Shown here piece after piece: positions 25,697-34,213 of a stretch of 64,000 bases of DNA. Origin of the DNA: Streptomyces sp. NRRL B-24484 (lineage in GTDB: Bacteria; Actinomycetota; Actinomycetes; Streptomycetales; Streptomycetaceae). The translations under genes were made by a program, and so were the position numbers. Each line of letters begins with the position of its first letter. Position 1 is the stretch's first letter. The notes below the pieces were generated by a model that was not told the origin of the DNA, ran no database searches, and was given only the letters and a program-made list of their open reading frames with translations. The stretch lies in NCBI RefSeq assembly GCF_000717715.1, contig NZ_JOAI01000008.1:1-64000 (forward strand). The letters are read 5' to 3'.

Positions 25697-26147
25697 CTGT
25701 CGAGACTACCGCGCCCGGCGGGCGCCCCGGTGCGCGCCGTTCGGCGGCCGTCCGCACAGCTGCGCGTCAACCCGCGCGCGGCGGCGCGCCGTCCGCCGAC
25801 CGGCCGGTCCGCGGCGCACGTCGCACGGGGTGCGCTCCGGGGCGCCGGGCGGGGCCCGGAGCGCACCCCGGGGCCCGCGCAGGACCGGAATCGGATCTGG
25901 ATCACCCTTACGAGTGAAGTGACCCGGGCTGCGTTGAGTCACACCGACCACGAAAGTAACTTCAGTTCCGCGAACGAGAGTTGCCCTGACCTGGGGGGTC
26001 GGGAAGGGCGCCGGGCTCCGGCGCGGGCCGGACGAGTGGCCCGCGGACGGTCCGGCAACCGGGCGGCTCTCGTCACTTCCAGAACGACCGGGCCGCGGTG
26101 CAGGAGCAGTGGGCACCCGCGGCGTCGACACGAAGGGGTGTGAAGCG
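25697..26147. other. 450-base spacer with a forward promoter
   Basis: No convincing gene is seen. The left half is very GC-rich. The right half (25880-26000) is less GC-rich and carries TTGAGT (25934-25939), 17 bases, TAACTT (25957-25962), a good promoter for the following TTA-containing gene. Short repeats of GAAGTGAC and GAGTCAC lie just upstream. Confidence 0.45.
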
Positions 26148-27140
26148 ATGGGGGCGGGCACACCGCTGCGTTCGGCCTCGGTGGCGGGGCCGGTCGGTGA
26201 CGGGCCGGATGCGGACGGCACGGCACTGGAGGTCGTGCGGACGGCCGAGGCCGGTGCGCAGGGGCGGGGAGGCGAGGGCGGCCGGGCGGCCGCCGTCGAC
26301 GGCCCCCGGCGCACCGCCCGGCCGTCCGCGCCGGCGGGTCGCGCGGGGAGGCGCGACGAGCCGGCGGGCTCGGAACTCCGCGGTGGCGGGCGGGGCTTCG
26401 CCGAGCCGCAGGTCGGCCCCTTCGAGGGGAGGGGGTCGGCCCGGCCGGCACGGGAGGCCGACGCACCGGAGCGGTTATCCGCCGCGCTCGCCGCAGCCGG
26501 CCTCGCCGCACCACCGGGGCCGCCGGCGGGCGCCACCGGCACGGCACTGGACCACTGGGTCGCCGACCGGCTCGGCCGGGACGGCGATCCCGGCGTCCCC
26601 TGGCCGCAGGCCCGTCCCGTCGCCACGGCGCTGGCCGACCTGCTCGTGCGGGTGCACGGGCTGGGCGCGGCGCTGCGCGACCTCCGCGCCGACCGGGTCC
26701 TCGTCGGACCGGACGGCCGGATCGTCCTGCTCGACCCGCGGCCGTACCCGGCACCGCGCTCCGGCGCCGCCGTGCTGCACCGCGGCCCGTACGCCGACGA
26801 CCGGCAGGCCCTCGGCGGACTGCTCCTCCTGCTCGCCACCGGCCGGCCGCCGCTGCTCGCCGAGGAGTTCCCGGAGGCCCGGGCCGGCACCCCGCCGGCC
26901 CCGCCCGCCGCGGCCCGGCTGCGGCGCTGGCTGGCCCTGGCCGCGCGGAGCGGCGAGACCGCCCGCCGGCTCGCCCCCGTCGTGCTAGGCCTGACCGCCG
27001 ACTCCCCCGCGGACCGCTGGCCGCCGCAGCGGGCCCTGGCGGCGCTCACCGGTACTGCGGCCGCGCCCGCAGTACCGGCCGCGCCCGCAGTGCCGTCCCC
27101 GCCGTCCCCGTCCTCCCCCGGCGGCCGCACCGGTACCTGA
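26148..27140 (+). CDS. Pseudokinase-like protein (C-lobe only) with a TTA codon
   Basis: About 330 residues. The first 110 or more are low-complexity Ala/Gly/Arg. Residues about 150-300 resemble the C-lobe of a protein kinase: LRDLRADRVLV for the catalytic loop (the Asp is kept, the usual Asn is Arg), VLLDPRP in place of DFG, ADDRQALGGLLLLLATGRPP for helix F and a final P.DRW. There is no glycine loop or Lys, so phosphorylation is unlikely. Codon 110 is TTA (26475-26477), so translation would depend on the bldA tRNA. The S9 hydrolase follows after 49 bases. The start is uncertain. It might be a scaffold. Confidence 0.65.
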   Translation: MGAGTPLRSASVAGPVGDGPDADGTALEVVRTAEAGAQGRGGEGGRAAAVDGPRRTARPSAPAGRAGRRDEPAGSELRGGGRGFAEPQVGPFEGRGSARPAREADAPERLSAALAAAGLAAPPGPPAGATGTALDHWVADRLGRDGDPGVPWPQARPVATALADLLVRVHGLGAALRDLRADRVLVGPDGRIVLLDPRPYPAPRSGAAVLHRGPYADDRQALGGLLLLLATGRPPLLAEEFPEARAGTPPAPPAAARLRRWLALAARSGETARRLAPVVLGLTADSPADRWPPQRALAALTGTAAAPAVPAAPAVPSPPSPSSPGGRTGT

Positions 27141-27189
27141 CCCGCGCGCCGCCCGCCCCCAACCCCCGTACGGATCAGGAGAGCCGCCG

Positions 27190-29133
27190 ATGAGCACCGT
27201 TGCCCGGAGCGCCGCGCAGGCGCTGCGCCGGTTCGGCTTCACCTTCGCCGCCGACGGCTCGCACGCCGCCTGCCTGGCCGCCGGCCCGGACGGCGGCTGG
27301 TACGCCGAGAGCTGGCGGCTGCCCGCCGACGGCTCCGCCGCCGGGCCCGTCCCGCTGCCCCCGCCCGGCGGCCGCACCGAGACCCTGCGCTCGCAGCTGG
27401 TCGCGCTCCCTGACGGCCGGGTGCTGGTCTGCCGGCACGACGGCGAGCGGCACGACCTCGTCCTGCTGTCCGCGGAGCCGGACGGCCGCGAGCAGCAGCT
27501 GGCCCGGCTCTGGCTGCCCGGGTTGCGGCTGCTGCCGCAGCCCGGTGGTGGCGCGGTCGCCCTCGGCACCGACGGCCGGCCGGTCACCACGGTCTGGCGG
27601 ATCCCCGCGGACGGCTCGCCGCCGGCCCAGGCCGCCGAGCTGCCCGGGATGTACGGCGGCGGGGTCTGGCTGGACACCGCCGGGCGGCTGCTGGCCCTCG
27701 ACCGGGTCGCCGACGGTGCGGTGCGCACCGTCGTCCTGGACCTCGAACTCGGCGCCGTCACCCCGCTGCTGGAGATCGCCGAGGGCAGCAACGACCGGCT
27801 GGTGCTGTTCGACCCGGCGAGCGGCTTCGGCCTCGTCCGCAGTGACGCGCCGGGCGCCGACCGCCTCGGCTGGGCGGTGCTCGGCGGCTCCGACCCGGTC
27901 CGCTTCCCCGACTGCCTGCACACGCCGGGGCCGGTGCCGCGACCGGTCGCGCTCGCCCCGGACGGGTCCGCCGATCCGCGCGTCGTGCTGCAGCTCGACC
28001 ACGGCGCGGCCACCGGCCTCGCGCTCTGGCAGCCCTCCTCGGGCCGGCTGGAGCGGCTGCCGGCACCGCCCGGCCGGTTCGGCGAGACCGGCCACTGGTC
28101 GGCGGCGGGCCTGCGGATCCCGTACTCGGCGCCGGACCGCCCGGCCGCCCTCGCCACCGTCGACGTGGACGCCCTGCTGACGGCCGGCGGCACGGGCGCC
28201 CCGGGCGCCGTCCCGCCGCCGCTGCCGCTGCAGCTCGCCCCGCTCGGCTCCGGTGCCGTCCACGGCGAGCAGCCCGCCGGGCTGGCCGACGCGCACCCTC
28301 CGGGCTGGCGGGTGGACGGCTCGGCCGAACCCGGCGACGGCGGCAGCTGGCACACGGCCCGGCTGGTGCACCTCGGCGGCCCGGCCGGCCCGCTGGAGGC
28401 CGTCGTGTACGGCGGCGACTCCTGGCTGGCCGCCCCGCACCTCGTGCTGGCGCTGCACGGCGGCCCCGCCGACACCTGGCGGCTGGAGTTCGACCCGGCG
28501 CTGCAGCGGATGGCCGACCGCGGCACGGCCGTGGTCGCCGTCAACCAGCGCGGCTCGACCGGCTACGGGGCCGAGCACGAGGCGGCGGTGCACGGCGCCT
28601 GGGGCGGCCCGGACCTCGACGACGTGCTGCACCTGCTGGACGGGCTGGCCGAGCAGCGCGCCGCCCTCGGCCTGGAGCCGCCCGCCCTGTTCGGCGTCAG
28701 CTACGGCGCCTTCCTGGCCCTGCTGGCCGCCGCGCACGCCCCGGCCGGGCACTTGGCGCGCTGCGCGGTGGTGGCGCCCTTCCTGTCCGGGGCGCGGCTG
28801 CTCGCGGAGGCCGCCGAGCCCGTCCGGGCGATGTGCGAGCGCCTCGGCGGCGAGGCCGAACCGCAGGACGCCCGCGGCCCGCGCGACGTGCTGCAGCTCG
28901 CCGGGCGGCTGACGGCCCCGCTGCTGGTCGTGCACGGCGACCGGGACGAGGTGGTGCCGGTCGGGCAGTCCCGCACCCTCCGTCACGAGCTGCTGCGGCT
29001 CGGCCGGGCCGAGGGCACCGACTTCCGGTACGTGGAGGCCGCCGGGGCCGGCCACGACCTGCTGGCCGAGGAGGGCGCCGCCGTCCTGCACGAGCTGCTG
29101 GCGGGCTTCCTGCGCACCGGCAGACCGGCCTGA
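27190..29133 (+). CDS. S9 family (prolyl oligopeptidase-type) alpha/beta hydrolase
   Basis: A 647-residue protein with an N-terminal beta-propeller-like region (about 15-400) and a C-terminal alpha/beta hydrolase domain. The oxyanion motif ALHGGP, NQRGSTGYG, nucleophile elbow GVSYGAF, acid in VHGDRDEVVP and catalytic His in GAGHDL are all present. No signal peptide is seen, so it should be cytoplasmic and cleave short peptides or esters. ATG 27190 has AGGAGA. It follows the pseudokinase gene closely and precedes a small peptide gene, which makes peptide processing a possible role. Confidence 0.85.
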   Translation: MSTVARSAAQALRRFGFTFAADGSHAACLAAGPDGGWYAESWRLPADGSAAGPVPLPPPGGRTETLRSQLVALPDGRVLVCRHDGERHDLVLLSAEPDGREQQLARLWLPGLRLLPQPGGGAVALGTDGRPVTTVWRIPADGSPPAQAAELPGMYGGGVWLDTAGRLLALDRVADGAVRTVVLDLELGAVTPLLEIAEGSNDRLVLFDPASGFGLVRSDAPGADRLGWAVLGGSDPVRFPDCLHTPGPVPRPVALAPDGSADPRVVLQLDHGAATGLALWQPSSGRLERLPAPPGRFGETGHWSAAGLRIPYSAPDRPAALATVDVDALLTAGGTGAPGAVPPPLPLQLAPLGSGAVHGEQPAGLADAHPPGWRVDGSAEPGDGGSWHTARLVHLGGPAGPLEAVVYGGDSWLAAPHLVLALHGGPADTWRLEFDPALQRMADRGTAVVAVNQRGSTGYGAEHEAAVHGAWGGPDLDDVLHLLDGLAEQRAALGLEPPALFGVSYGAFLALLAAAHAPAGHLARCAVVAPFLSGARLLAEAAEPVRAMCERLGGEAEPQDARGPRDVLQLAGRLTAPLLVVHGDRDEVVPVGQSRTLRHELLRLGRAEGTDFRYVEAAGAGHDLLAEEGAAVLHELLAGFLRTGRPA

Positions 29134-29327
29134 CGGCCCGCCCCGGCGCCACTGGATCGGAGTGTGCCGTGCGCGGGCAGTGACGGCCCCGATAGGCTCG
29201 TACCCGATCCGGCCGCTGCGGCGGCCGGGGTCCCGGGCGCCGAACGTCCGGGCGGCCGGGCCGCCGAGTGCCCGGCCGGACGACGCTGCAGCCGCAGCAC
29301 CGCACCGCACGGAGAACACAGATCCTG

Positions 29328-29483
29328 ATGTCCGAAACCCTCACCGACACCACCGAGCACGACCGCACCGCGCCCGGCGCCGACGAGGCCATGGCCGAGG
29401 ACACCGCGCACGGCCGCCACCGCGGCACGACGGCGCCGGACGACCGGGCCGATGCCGACCCGCACGGCCGGCACCGTCGCTGA
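29328..29483 (+). CDS. 51-residue HGRHR-repeat peptide
   Basis: A small acidic-then-basic peptide beginning MSETLTDTTEHDRTAPGADE. The pentad HGRHR occurs at residues 28-32 and 46-50, the second at the C-terminus, separated by TTAPDDRADADP. There is no Cys and no signal peptide. GGAG lies 13 bases before the ATG, farther than usual. It sits 195 bases after the S9 hydrolase, with a TAGGCT -10-like hexamer in between, and directly before a strong terminator. The family is not recognised. It could be a RiPP-like precursor or a metal-binding peptide. The gene call itself is moderate. Confidence 0.5.
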   Translation: MSETLTDTTEHDRTAPGADEAMAEDTAHGRHRGTTAPDDRADADPHGRHRR

Positions 29484-29490
29484 CCTGATC

Positions 29491-29534
29491 GAACGGCTGC
29501 GGCCCGGGGCTCCTGCCCCGGGCCGCAGCCGTTC
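29491..29534. terminator. Bidirectional terminator hairpin
   Basis: A perfect 20-bp stem (29491-29510 with 29515-29534) and a TCCT loop lie between the small peptide gene and the convergent alcohol dehydrogenase gene. It serves both. Confidence 0.85.
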
Positions 29535-29559
29535 CGTCGTTCTCCCGGCCGCTCTCGAC

Positions 29560-30639
29560 TCAGTCGAAGGTGACCACGGTGCGCAGCCCCTCGCCGCGGC
29601 GCATGCCCGCGACGGCCTCGCCGACCCGGGCGAGCGGCACCCGGTGGGTGACCAGCGCGGCCAGGTCGAGCCGCCCGGCCCGCCACAGGTCGATCACCCG
29701 GGCCGCGGTGCGGGCGACGTCGCCGCCGCCGTACAGCGAGGGCAGCACGCGCTTCTCGTTGAAGAACAGTTCGCCGAGGCTGAAGGAGACCTTGTCGTCG
29801 CGGGCGCCGGCGCCGACCACCACGACGGTGCCGCCGCGCCGGGCGGCGTCGTAGGCGGCGCGGACGGTCTCCGAGCGGCCGACCGCCTCCACCACGCAGT
29901 CGTAGCCGCCGAGGGCGAGTCCCTTGGCGGCGGCCCGCAGTTCCTCCGGGGCGAGGGCGTCGGTGGCGCCGAGCGCCAGGGCCAGCTCGCGGCGGGCGGC
30001 GACCGGGTCGACCACGGTGACCCGGGCCGCGCCGCTGACCAGCGCGGCCTGGACGGCGGCCGCGCCGACCCCGCCGGCGCCGAGCACGGCGACGGTGGCG
30101 CCCGGCTCGATCCGGGCGGTGTTGACCACCGCGCCGAAGCCGGTGGTGACCCCGCAGCCGACCAGTGCGGCCAGCTCGAAGGGCAGGTCGGCGGGCACCT
30201 TGAGCACGGCGTCGGCGGCGACCACGGCCTCCTCGGCGAAGCTGCCGGTGCTGTAGAAGCCGTGCGCGGCGGTGCCGTCGCCGAAGCGGAAGGTGGGCTC
30301 GGCGAGCCGCTTGAGGCTCGCGGTGCACAGGTGGGTCTCGCCGCGGGTGCAGAACGCGCAGCGGCCGCAGGGCGGCATCCAGCAGAGCACCACCCGGTCG
30401 CCCGGGGCGAGGCCGGTGACGCCCGCGCCGACCTCGGTGACCTCGCCGGCGCCCTCGTGGCCCGGCACGAACGGGGCCGGCTGCGGCAGGACGCCGCTCA
30501 TCGCGGAGAGGTCGGAGTGGCAGAGCCCGGCGGCGCGCATCCGGACCCGGACGGTGCCCGGCCCGACGTCGACCGTCTCCACGTCGTCGCGGACCTCCAG
30601 CCCGTCCTGGCCTGTCTCGTGCAGGATCGCTGCGCGCAT
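29560..30639 (-). CDS. Zinc-dependent alcohol dehydrogenase (MDR superfamily)
   Basis: A 359-residue medium-chain dehydrogenase. Catalytic zinc ligands CHSD and GHEGAGEV, four structural-zinc cysteines in C-GRCAFCTRGETHLC, and the Rossmann motif LGAGGVGAAAVQAA are present. It oxidises alcohols or formaldehyde adducts with NAD+; the length and GCGVTTGFGAV segment resemble class III/NDMA-type enzymes. ATG 30639 (MRAAILHE) was chosen; an upstream extension of this frame is not coding. It stands alone, with a terminator downstream and a divergent methyltransferase gene upstream. Confidence 0.92.
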   Translation of the reverse strand: MRAAILHETGQDGLEVRDDVETVDVGPGTVRVRMRAAGLCHSDLSAMSGVLPQPAPFVPGHEGAGEVTEVGAGVTGLAPGDRVVLCWMPPCGRCAFCTRGETHLCTASLKRLAEPTFRFGDGTAAHGFYSTGSFAEEAVVAADAVLKVPADLPFELAALVGCGVTTGFGAVVNTARIEPGATVAVLGAGGVGAAAVQAALVSGAARVTVVDPVAARRELALALGATDALAPEELRAAAKGLALGGYDCVVEAVGRSETVRAAYDAARRGGTVVVVGAGARDDKVSFSLGELFFNEKRVLPSLYGGGDVARTAARVIDLWRAGRLDLAALVTHRVPLARVGEAVAGMRRGEGLRTVVTFD

Positions 30640-30850
30640 CGGTGCTCCCGTTCCCCTCGTTGCCCCGGTCGACCCGGACGACCGACCCGGACGGCCCGCG
30701 CACGCCCGCGTGCGGCGGCGCCCGACGGCACGAGCGTACGGGCGCCGGGCGCGGAGGCCGGGCTCCGGGCGCGGACCTGGGCGGCCGGCGGCCGCGGACC
30801 GTCGGGTAGGGTCCGCTGCACCCGTCCGTCCGGCACCAGGGAGCACCAGC

Positions 30851-31516
30851 ATGACCGACCGCCACGACGCGCCCGGCGCGGCCCGCCCGGAGCCCGAGGT
30901 GCTGAAGGCCTTCGAGTCGGCGACCGGTTTCATGCCGGTGGACGAGGGCCTGGCGCTGTACGCGGCGGCGGTGGAGGCTGCGGAGCGCACCGGGCTGCCG
31001 GTGCTGGAGATCGGCACGTACTGCGGCCGCTCGGCGGTCCTGCTCGCGGACGCGGCCCGGCGGACCGGCACGGTGGCGCTCACCGTGGACCACCACCGCG
31101 GCTCGGAGGAGCAGCAGCCGGGCTGGGAGTACCACGACCCGACGCTGGTCGACCCGGAGGTAGGCCGGATGGACACCCTGCCGTCCTTCCGCCGGACGCT
31201 GTTCCAGGCCGGGCTGGAGGAGTACGTGGTGGCCCTGGTGGGCCGCTCGCCGCAGATCGCGGCGCTGTGGGGCGGCCGGCTGGCGCTGGTCTTCGTCGAC
31301 GGCGGGCACACCGACGAGCACGCGACCGGCGACTACGAGGGCTGGGTGCCGCACCTGGCCGAGGACGGCCTGCTGGTGGTGCACGACGTCTTCCCGGACC
31401 CGGCGGACGGCGGCCAGGCGCCGTACCGGGTGTACCTGCGGGCACTGGCCGAGGGCTTCGAGGAGGTCTCGGTGACGGGGTCGCTGCGGGTGCTGCGGCG
31501 GCGGACCTCGGGCTGA
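30851..31516 (+). CDS. Class I SAM-dependent methyltransferase (CmcI/Methyltransf_24 type)
   Basis: A 221-residue protein with a SAM-binding motif VLEIGTYCGRSAVLLA, a VDHHRGSEEQQ acidic loop and LVFVDGGHTDE, typical of the metal-dependent Methyltransf_24 group. AGGGAG precedes ATG 30851. The target is unknown; family members act on small molecules or sugars. It is a monocistronic gene between a divergent alcohol dehydrogenase and a membrane protein gene, so context gives no pathway. Confidence 0.82.
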   Translation: MTDRHDAPGAARPEPEVLKAFESATGFMPVDEGLALYAAAVEAAERTGLPVLEIGTYCGRSAVLLADAARRTGTVALTVDHHRGSEEQQPGWEYHDPTLVDPEVGRMDTLPSFRRTLFQAGLEEYVVALVGRSPQIAALWGGRLALVFVDGGHTDEHATGDYEGWVPHLAEDGLLVVHDVFPDPADGGQAPYRVYLRALAEGFEEVSVTGSLRVLRRRTSG

Positions 31517-31727
31517 CCGGCGCCGGCCGGTCGGTCCGGCCGGCCGGACCGGACCGGCGGGCGCCGCGGGCACGATCCCGGGCGCTCCGCCGTCGTACGA
31601 CACGGCGGTACCACCGGGTGCCGTGCCGTGGCACACCCGCGGTCTGTACGGTGTCGGACAGCAGTCGAACGGCTGGGCACGGCGCGGTGGGTGCAACGCG
31701 ACTACGCAGCGGGGCGAGGGCAGGGGA

Positions 31728-33029
31728 ATGACGGATCAGGACAACACGCCGCCGGCGGTCTGGGACCCGACCGCGCGCGGCGGTGCCGGCGGCTGGGTGC
31801 GGCGCAGGCCGACGCCCGAGGGCGCGCCGCCGCCCCCGGCCGGTGCCCCGGGCCGCCCGGCCGCCGCGCCCTCCGGCTTCCCGCCGCACGCGCAGCCGTT
31901 CCCCCCGCAGGCCGGGCCGCACGCGGGCCCGCAGGCGCCGGGCGCGTCCGTCCCTCCGCCGGGCTTCCCGCCGGCCCGCGGGGCGGCGGGGGACGAGCAG
32001 GCGACGACGCTGCTGCCACCGGTGCCCGCGGGCGACCAGGGGCCGCCGCCGGGCGCCCGGCCGTACGTGGCCGGCGCGCAGCCGGGTGCGGCACCGGCGG
32101 GCTTCCCGCCGCAGGACCGGACGCAGGCCTTCCCCGCAGCGGCTCCGCCGCAGCAGGGCTTCCCGCCGCCGCAGGGCTTCCCGCCCGGGCCCGGCTTCCC
32201 GCCGCAGGGCGGCGCCCCGTTCGACGGCGGCGGCCGCCCGCCGTTCCCCGCCTTCGACCCGGCGCAGGCCGCCCCGTACCCGGCCGCCGCCCCGGGCCCG
32301 GCGTACGAGGACCTGGACGCCGAGGAGCCGGCCCGCAACCGGACGCCGCTGCTGATCGGCGCGGGCGTGGCGCTGCTGCTGCTGGTCGGGGTCGGCACGG
32401 TCTGGGCGGTGCAGAACTCGGGCTCGGACGGCAAGCCGACGGCCAACGCGCCGGCCGCCTCCGCGGTGCCGCCGCCCGGGCAGGGCGGGGCCGGCGGTGC
32501 GGCGCCGTCCACCCCGGCGGGCGGGTCGGCGGCGGCCTCGCCGAGCGACGGCGCGAGCGCCGGGCCCGGGGCCGAGGGGCAGGCCAAGGCGCTGGACGCG
32601 CTGCTGGCCCGCGGCGAGAGCGCCAAGGCACCGATCGGCAGCGCGGTCGCGAAGGTGACGAGCTGCCCGGACAAGGCGGAGATCAGCGGTGCCGCGCAGG
32701 TCTTCGACGACGGGGCCTCCCAGCGCGACCAGCTGGTCGCCGACCTCGGCAAGCTGGACCTCGGCGCGCTGCCGGGCGGCGCGGAGGCCGCGCAGACCCT
32801 GAAGTCCGCCTGGCAGACCTCGGGCGACATCGACCGGGCGTACGCGGCCTGGGCGCGGACGGTCGCCGGCCAGGGCTGCTCCGGCAGTTCCGCCCCGAAC
32901 ACCGCCGACAAGAAGCGCGCCAACGACCTCAATCCGCAGGCCACCCAGTCCAAGAAGGACTTCGTGGCGAAATGGAACGCCATCGCGAAGACCTACGGTC
33001 TGACCGAGCGCACCTGGGACAGGATCTGA
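31728..33029 (+). CDS. Pro/Gly-rich single-pass membrane protein
   Basis: A 433-residue protein. Residues 1-205 are Pro/Gly/Ala-rich with repeats of GFPPxxG/GFPPP type and probably cytoplasmic. One TM helix (LLIGAGVALLLLVGVGTVWAV, about 207-227) leads to an Ala/Pro-rich stalk and an extracellular domain (about 290-433) with two cysteines (SCPDK and GCSGSS). No enzyme motif is seen. It lies eight bases before the amidase gene, so the two are probably co-transcribed, which hints at a cell-envelope role. ATG 31728 follows CAGGGGA. Confidence 0.75.
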   Translation: MTDQDNTPPAVWDPTARGGAGGWVRRRPTPEGAPPPPAGAPGRPAAAPSGFPPHAQPFPPQAGPHAGPQAPGASVPPPGFPPARGAAGDEQATTLLPPVPAGDQGPPPGARPYVAGAQPGAAPAGFPPQDRTQAFPAAAPPQQGFPPPQGFPPGPGFPPQGGAPFDGGGRPPFPAFDPAQAAPYPAAAPGPAYEDLDAEEPARNRTPLLIGAGVALLLLVGVGTVWAVQNSGSDGKPTANAPAASAVPPPGQGGAGGAAPSTPAGGSAAASPSDGASAGPGAEGQAKALDALLARGESAKAPIGSAVAKVTSCPDKAEISGAAQVFDDGASQRDQLVADLGKLDLGALPGGAEAAQTLKSAWQTSGDIDRAYAAWARTVAGQGCSGSSAPNTADKKRANDLNPQATQSKKDFVAKWNAIAKTYGLTERTWDRI

Positions 33030-33036
33030 ACCACCC

Positions 33037-33999
33037 GTGACCGGCACCACCAACGACCCCCAGTACCCGGAGCGCCCCCGCCGCGCCCGCCGCCTCGGCA
33101 TCGCCGTGCTCGTCTGCACGGTGCCCGCGCTCTGCGCGGGCGGCTGGTTCGGCTGGCAGGCGCTCGCCGACGGCTCCCGTCCGGCGGCCGCGTCCGCCGC
33201 CACCCCGGCGGACACCGCCGCGGCACCGGCGCCGGACCCGTCCCCGTCCGGGCCGGCCCCGGCCTCCTCCGCTGCGACGGCGGGCGGGCCCGCGCCGAGC
33301 GCCTCCGCGCCGACCGGCTCCGGGCCGCTGAACGGCCGCACCGTGCTGCTCGACCCGGGGCACAACCCGGGCAACGTCAAGCACACCGGCGAGATCAACA
33401 AGCAGGTGGACATCGGCAACGCCCGCAAGGAGTGCGACACCACCGGTACGGCGACCAACGCGGGCTACAGCGAGGCCGCGTACACGCTGGACGTGGTGCA
33501 CCGGGCGCGGGAGATCCTGCGGCAGCGCGGTGCGAACGTGGTGCTCACCCAGGACGGCGACCGGCCGTTCGGGCCGTGCATCGACGAGCGGGCCCGGATC
33601 GGGAACCAGGCGAAGGCGGACGCGGCGGTGTCCGTGCACGCCGACGGCGCCCCGTCCGGTGCGCACGGCTTCCACGTGATCATGCCGGGGAAGGTCACCG
33701 CTGGCGCCGCCGACACCTCGGCGATCGTCGACCCCTCGCACCGGCTGGGCCTGGAGCTGCGGGACGCCTTCAAGCAGGCGACCGGCCAGCCGTACGCCGA
33801 CTACATCGGCAAGGACGGCCTGGACACCCGCACGGACCTGGGCGGGCTCAACCTGTCGCGGGTGCCGAAGGTGTTCATCGAGTGCGGGAACATGCGCAAC
33901 GCCGCGGACGCCCAGCACATGACGGACCCGCAGTGGCGGCAGAAGGCCGCCGAGGGGATCGCGGAGGCGGTGACCGCCTTCCTGGCCGGGGGCTCGTGA
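33037..33999 (+). CDS. N-acetylmuramoyl-L-alanine amidase (Amidase_3)
   Basis: A 320-residue exported peptidoglycan amidase. An N-terminal TM/signal anchor (about 20-42) and an Ala/Pro/Ser linker precede the Amidase_3 domain (about 100-318). Zinc ligands are the His in LLDPGHNPG, a Glu in YSEAAYTLD and the His in SVHADGA; the catalytic Glu lies in FIECGNMRN. It cleaves the bond between MurNAc and L-Ala. GTG 33037 was used. It follows the Pro-rich membrane protein by seven bases. All catalytic residues are present. Confidence 0.93.
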   Translation: MTGTTNDPQYPERPRRARRLGIAVLVCTVPALCAGGWFGWQALADGSRPAAASAATPADTAAAPAPDPSPSGPAPASSAATAGGPAPSASAPTGSGPLNGRTVLLDPGHNPGNVKHTGEINKQVDIGNARKECDTTGTATNAGYSEAAYTLDVVHRAREILRQRGANVVLTQDGDRPFGPCIDERARIGNQAKADAAVSVHADGAPSGAHGFHVIMPGKVTAGAADTSAIVDPSHRLGLELRDAFKQATGQPYADYIGKDGLDTRTDLGGLNLSRVPKVFIECGNMRNAADAQHMTDPQWRQKAAEGIAEAVTAFLAGGS

Positions 34000-34098
34000 C
34001 GGCGCGCACGACCGGCGGGGCCGCACCGGCCCGTCCGCCGGTCGCGCGCTGACCTGGAGTCACGGCGATTTGGCAACGAAATCGGGGGTTTCCCCGGG

Positions 34099-34114
34099 GC
34101 GCTGTGCACAGCGC
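34099..34114. promoter_or_regulatory. 16-bp perfect palindrome upstream of a membrane protein gene
   Basis: GCGCTGTGCACAGCGC lies 100 bases before the next start. A TAGGCT -10-like hexamer follows at about 34129. It may be an operator; no regulator can be named. Confidence 0.3.
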
Positions 34115-34213
34115 ACGACCCGGGCCCTAGGCTCTAGCAGTCCGGGGACGTCCCGTACCGGTCAGCCGACCGCCCGACACGCAGTCCACGACACACCAAC
34201 GAGGGGAACGTTA

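Noticed and set aside
29491..29534. Possible CRISPR-like or phage palindrome
   Set aside because: A single hairpin between convergent genes with a 4-base loop is explained as a terminator. No repeat-spacer array occurs anywhere in the window.
28697..31696. 999-codon minus-strand open frame across several genes
   Set aside because: It runs through the hydrolase, the alcohol dehydrogenase in the wrong frame and a terminator. No motif is present.
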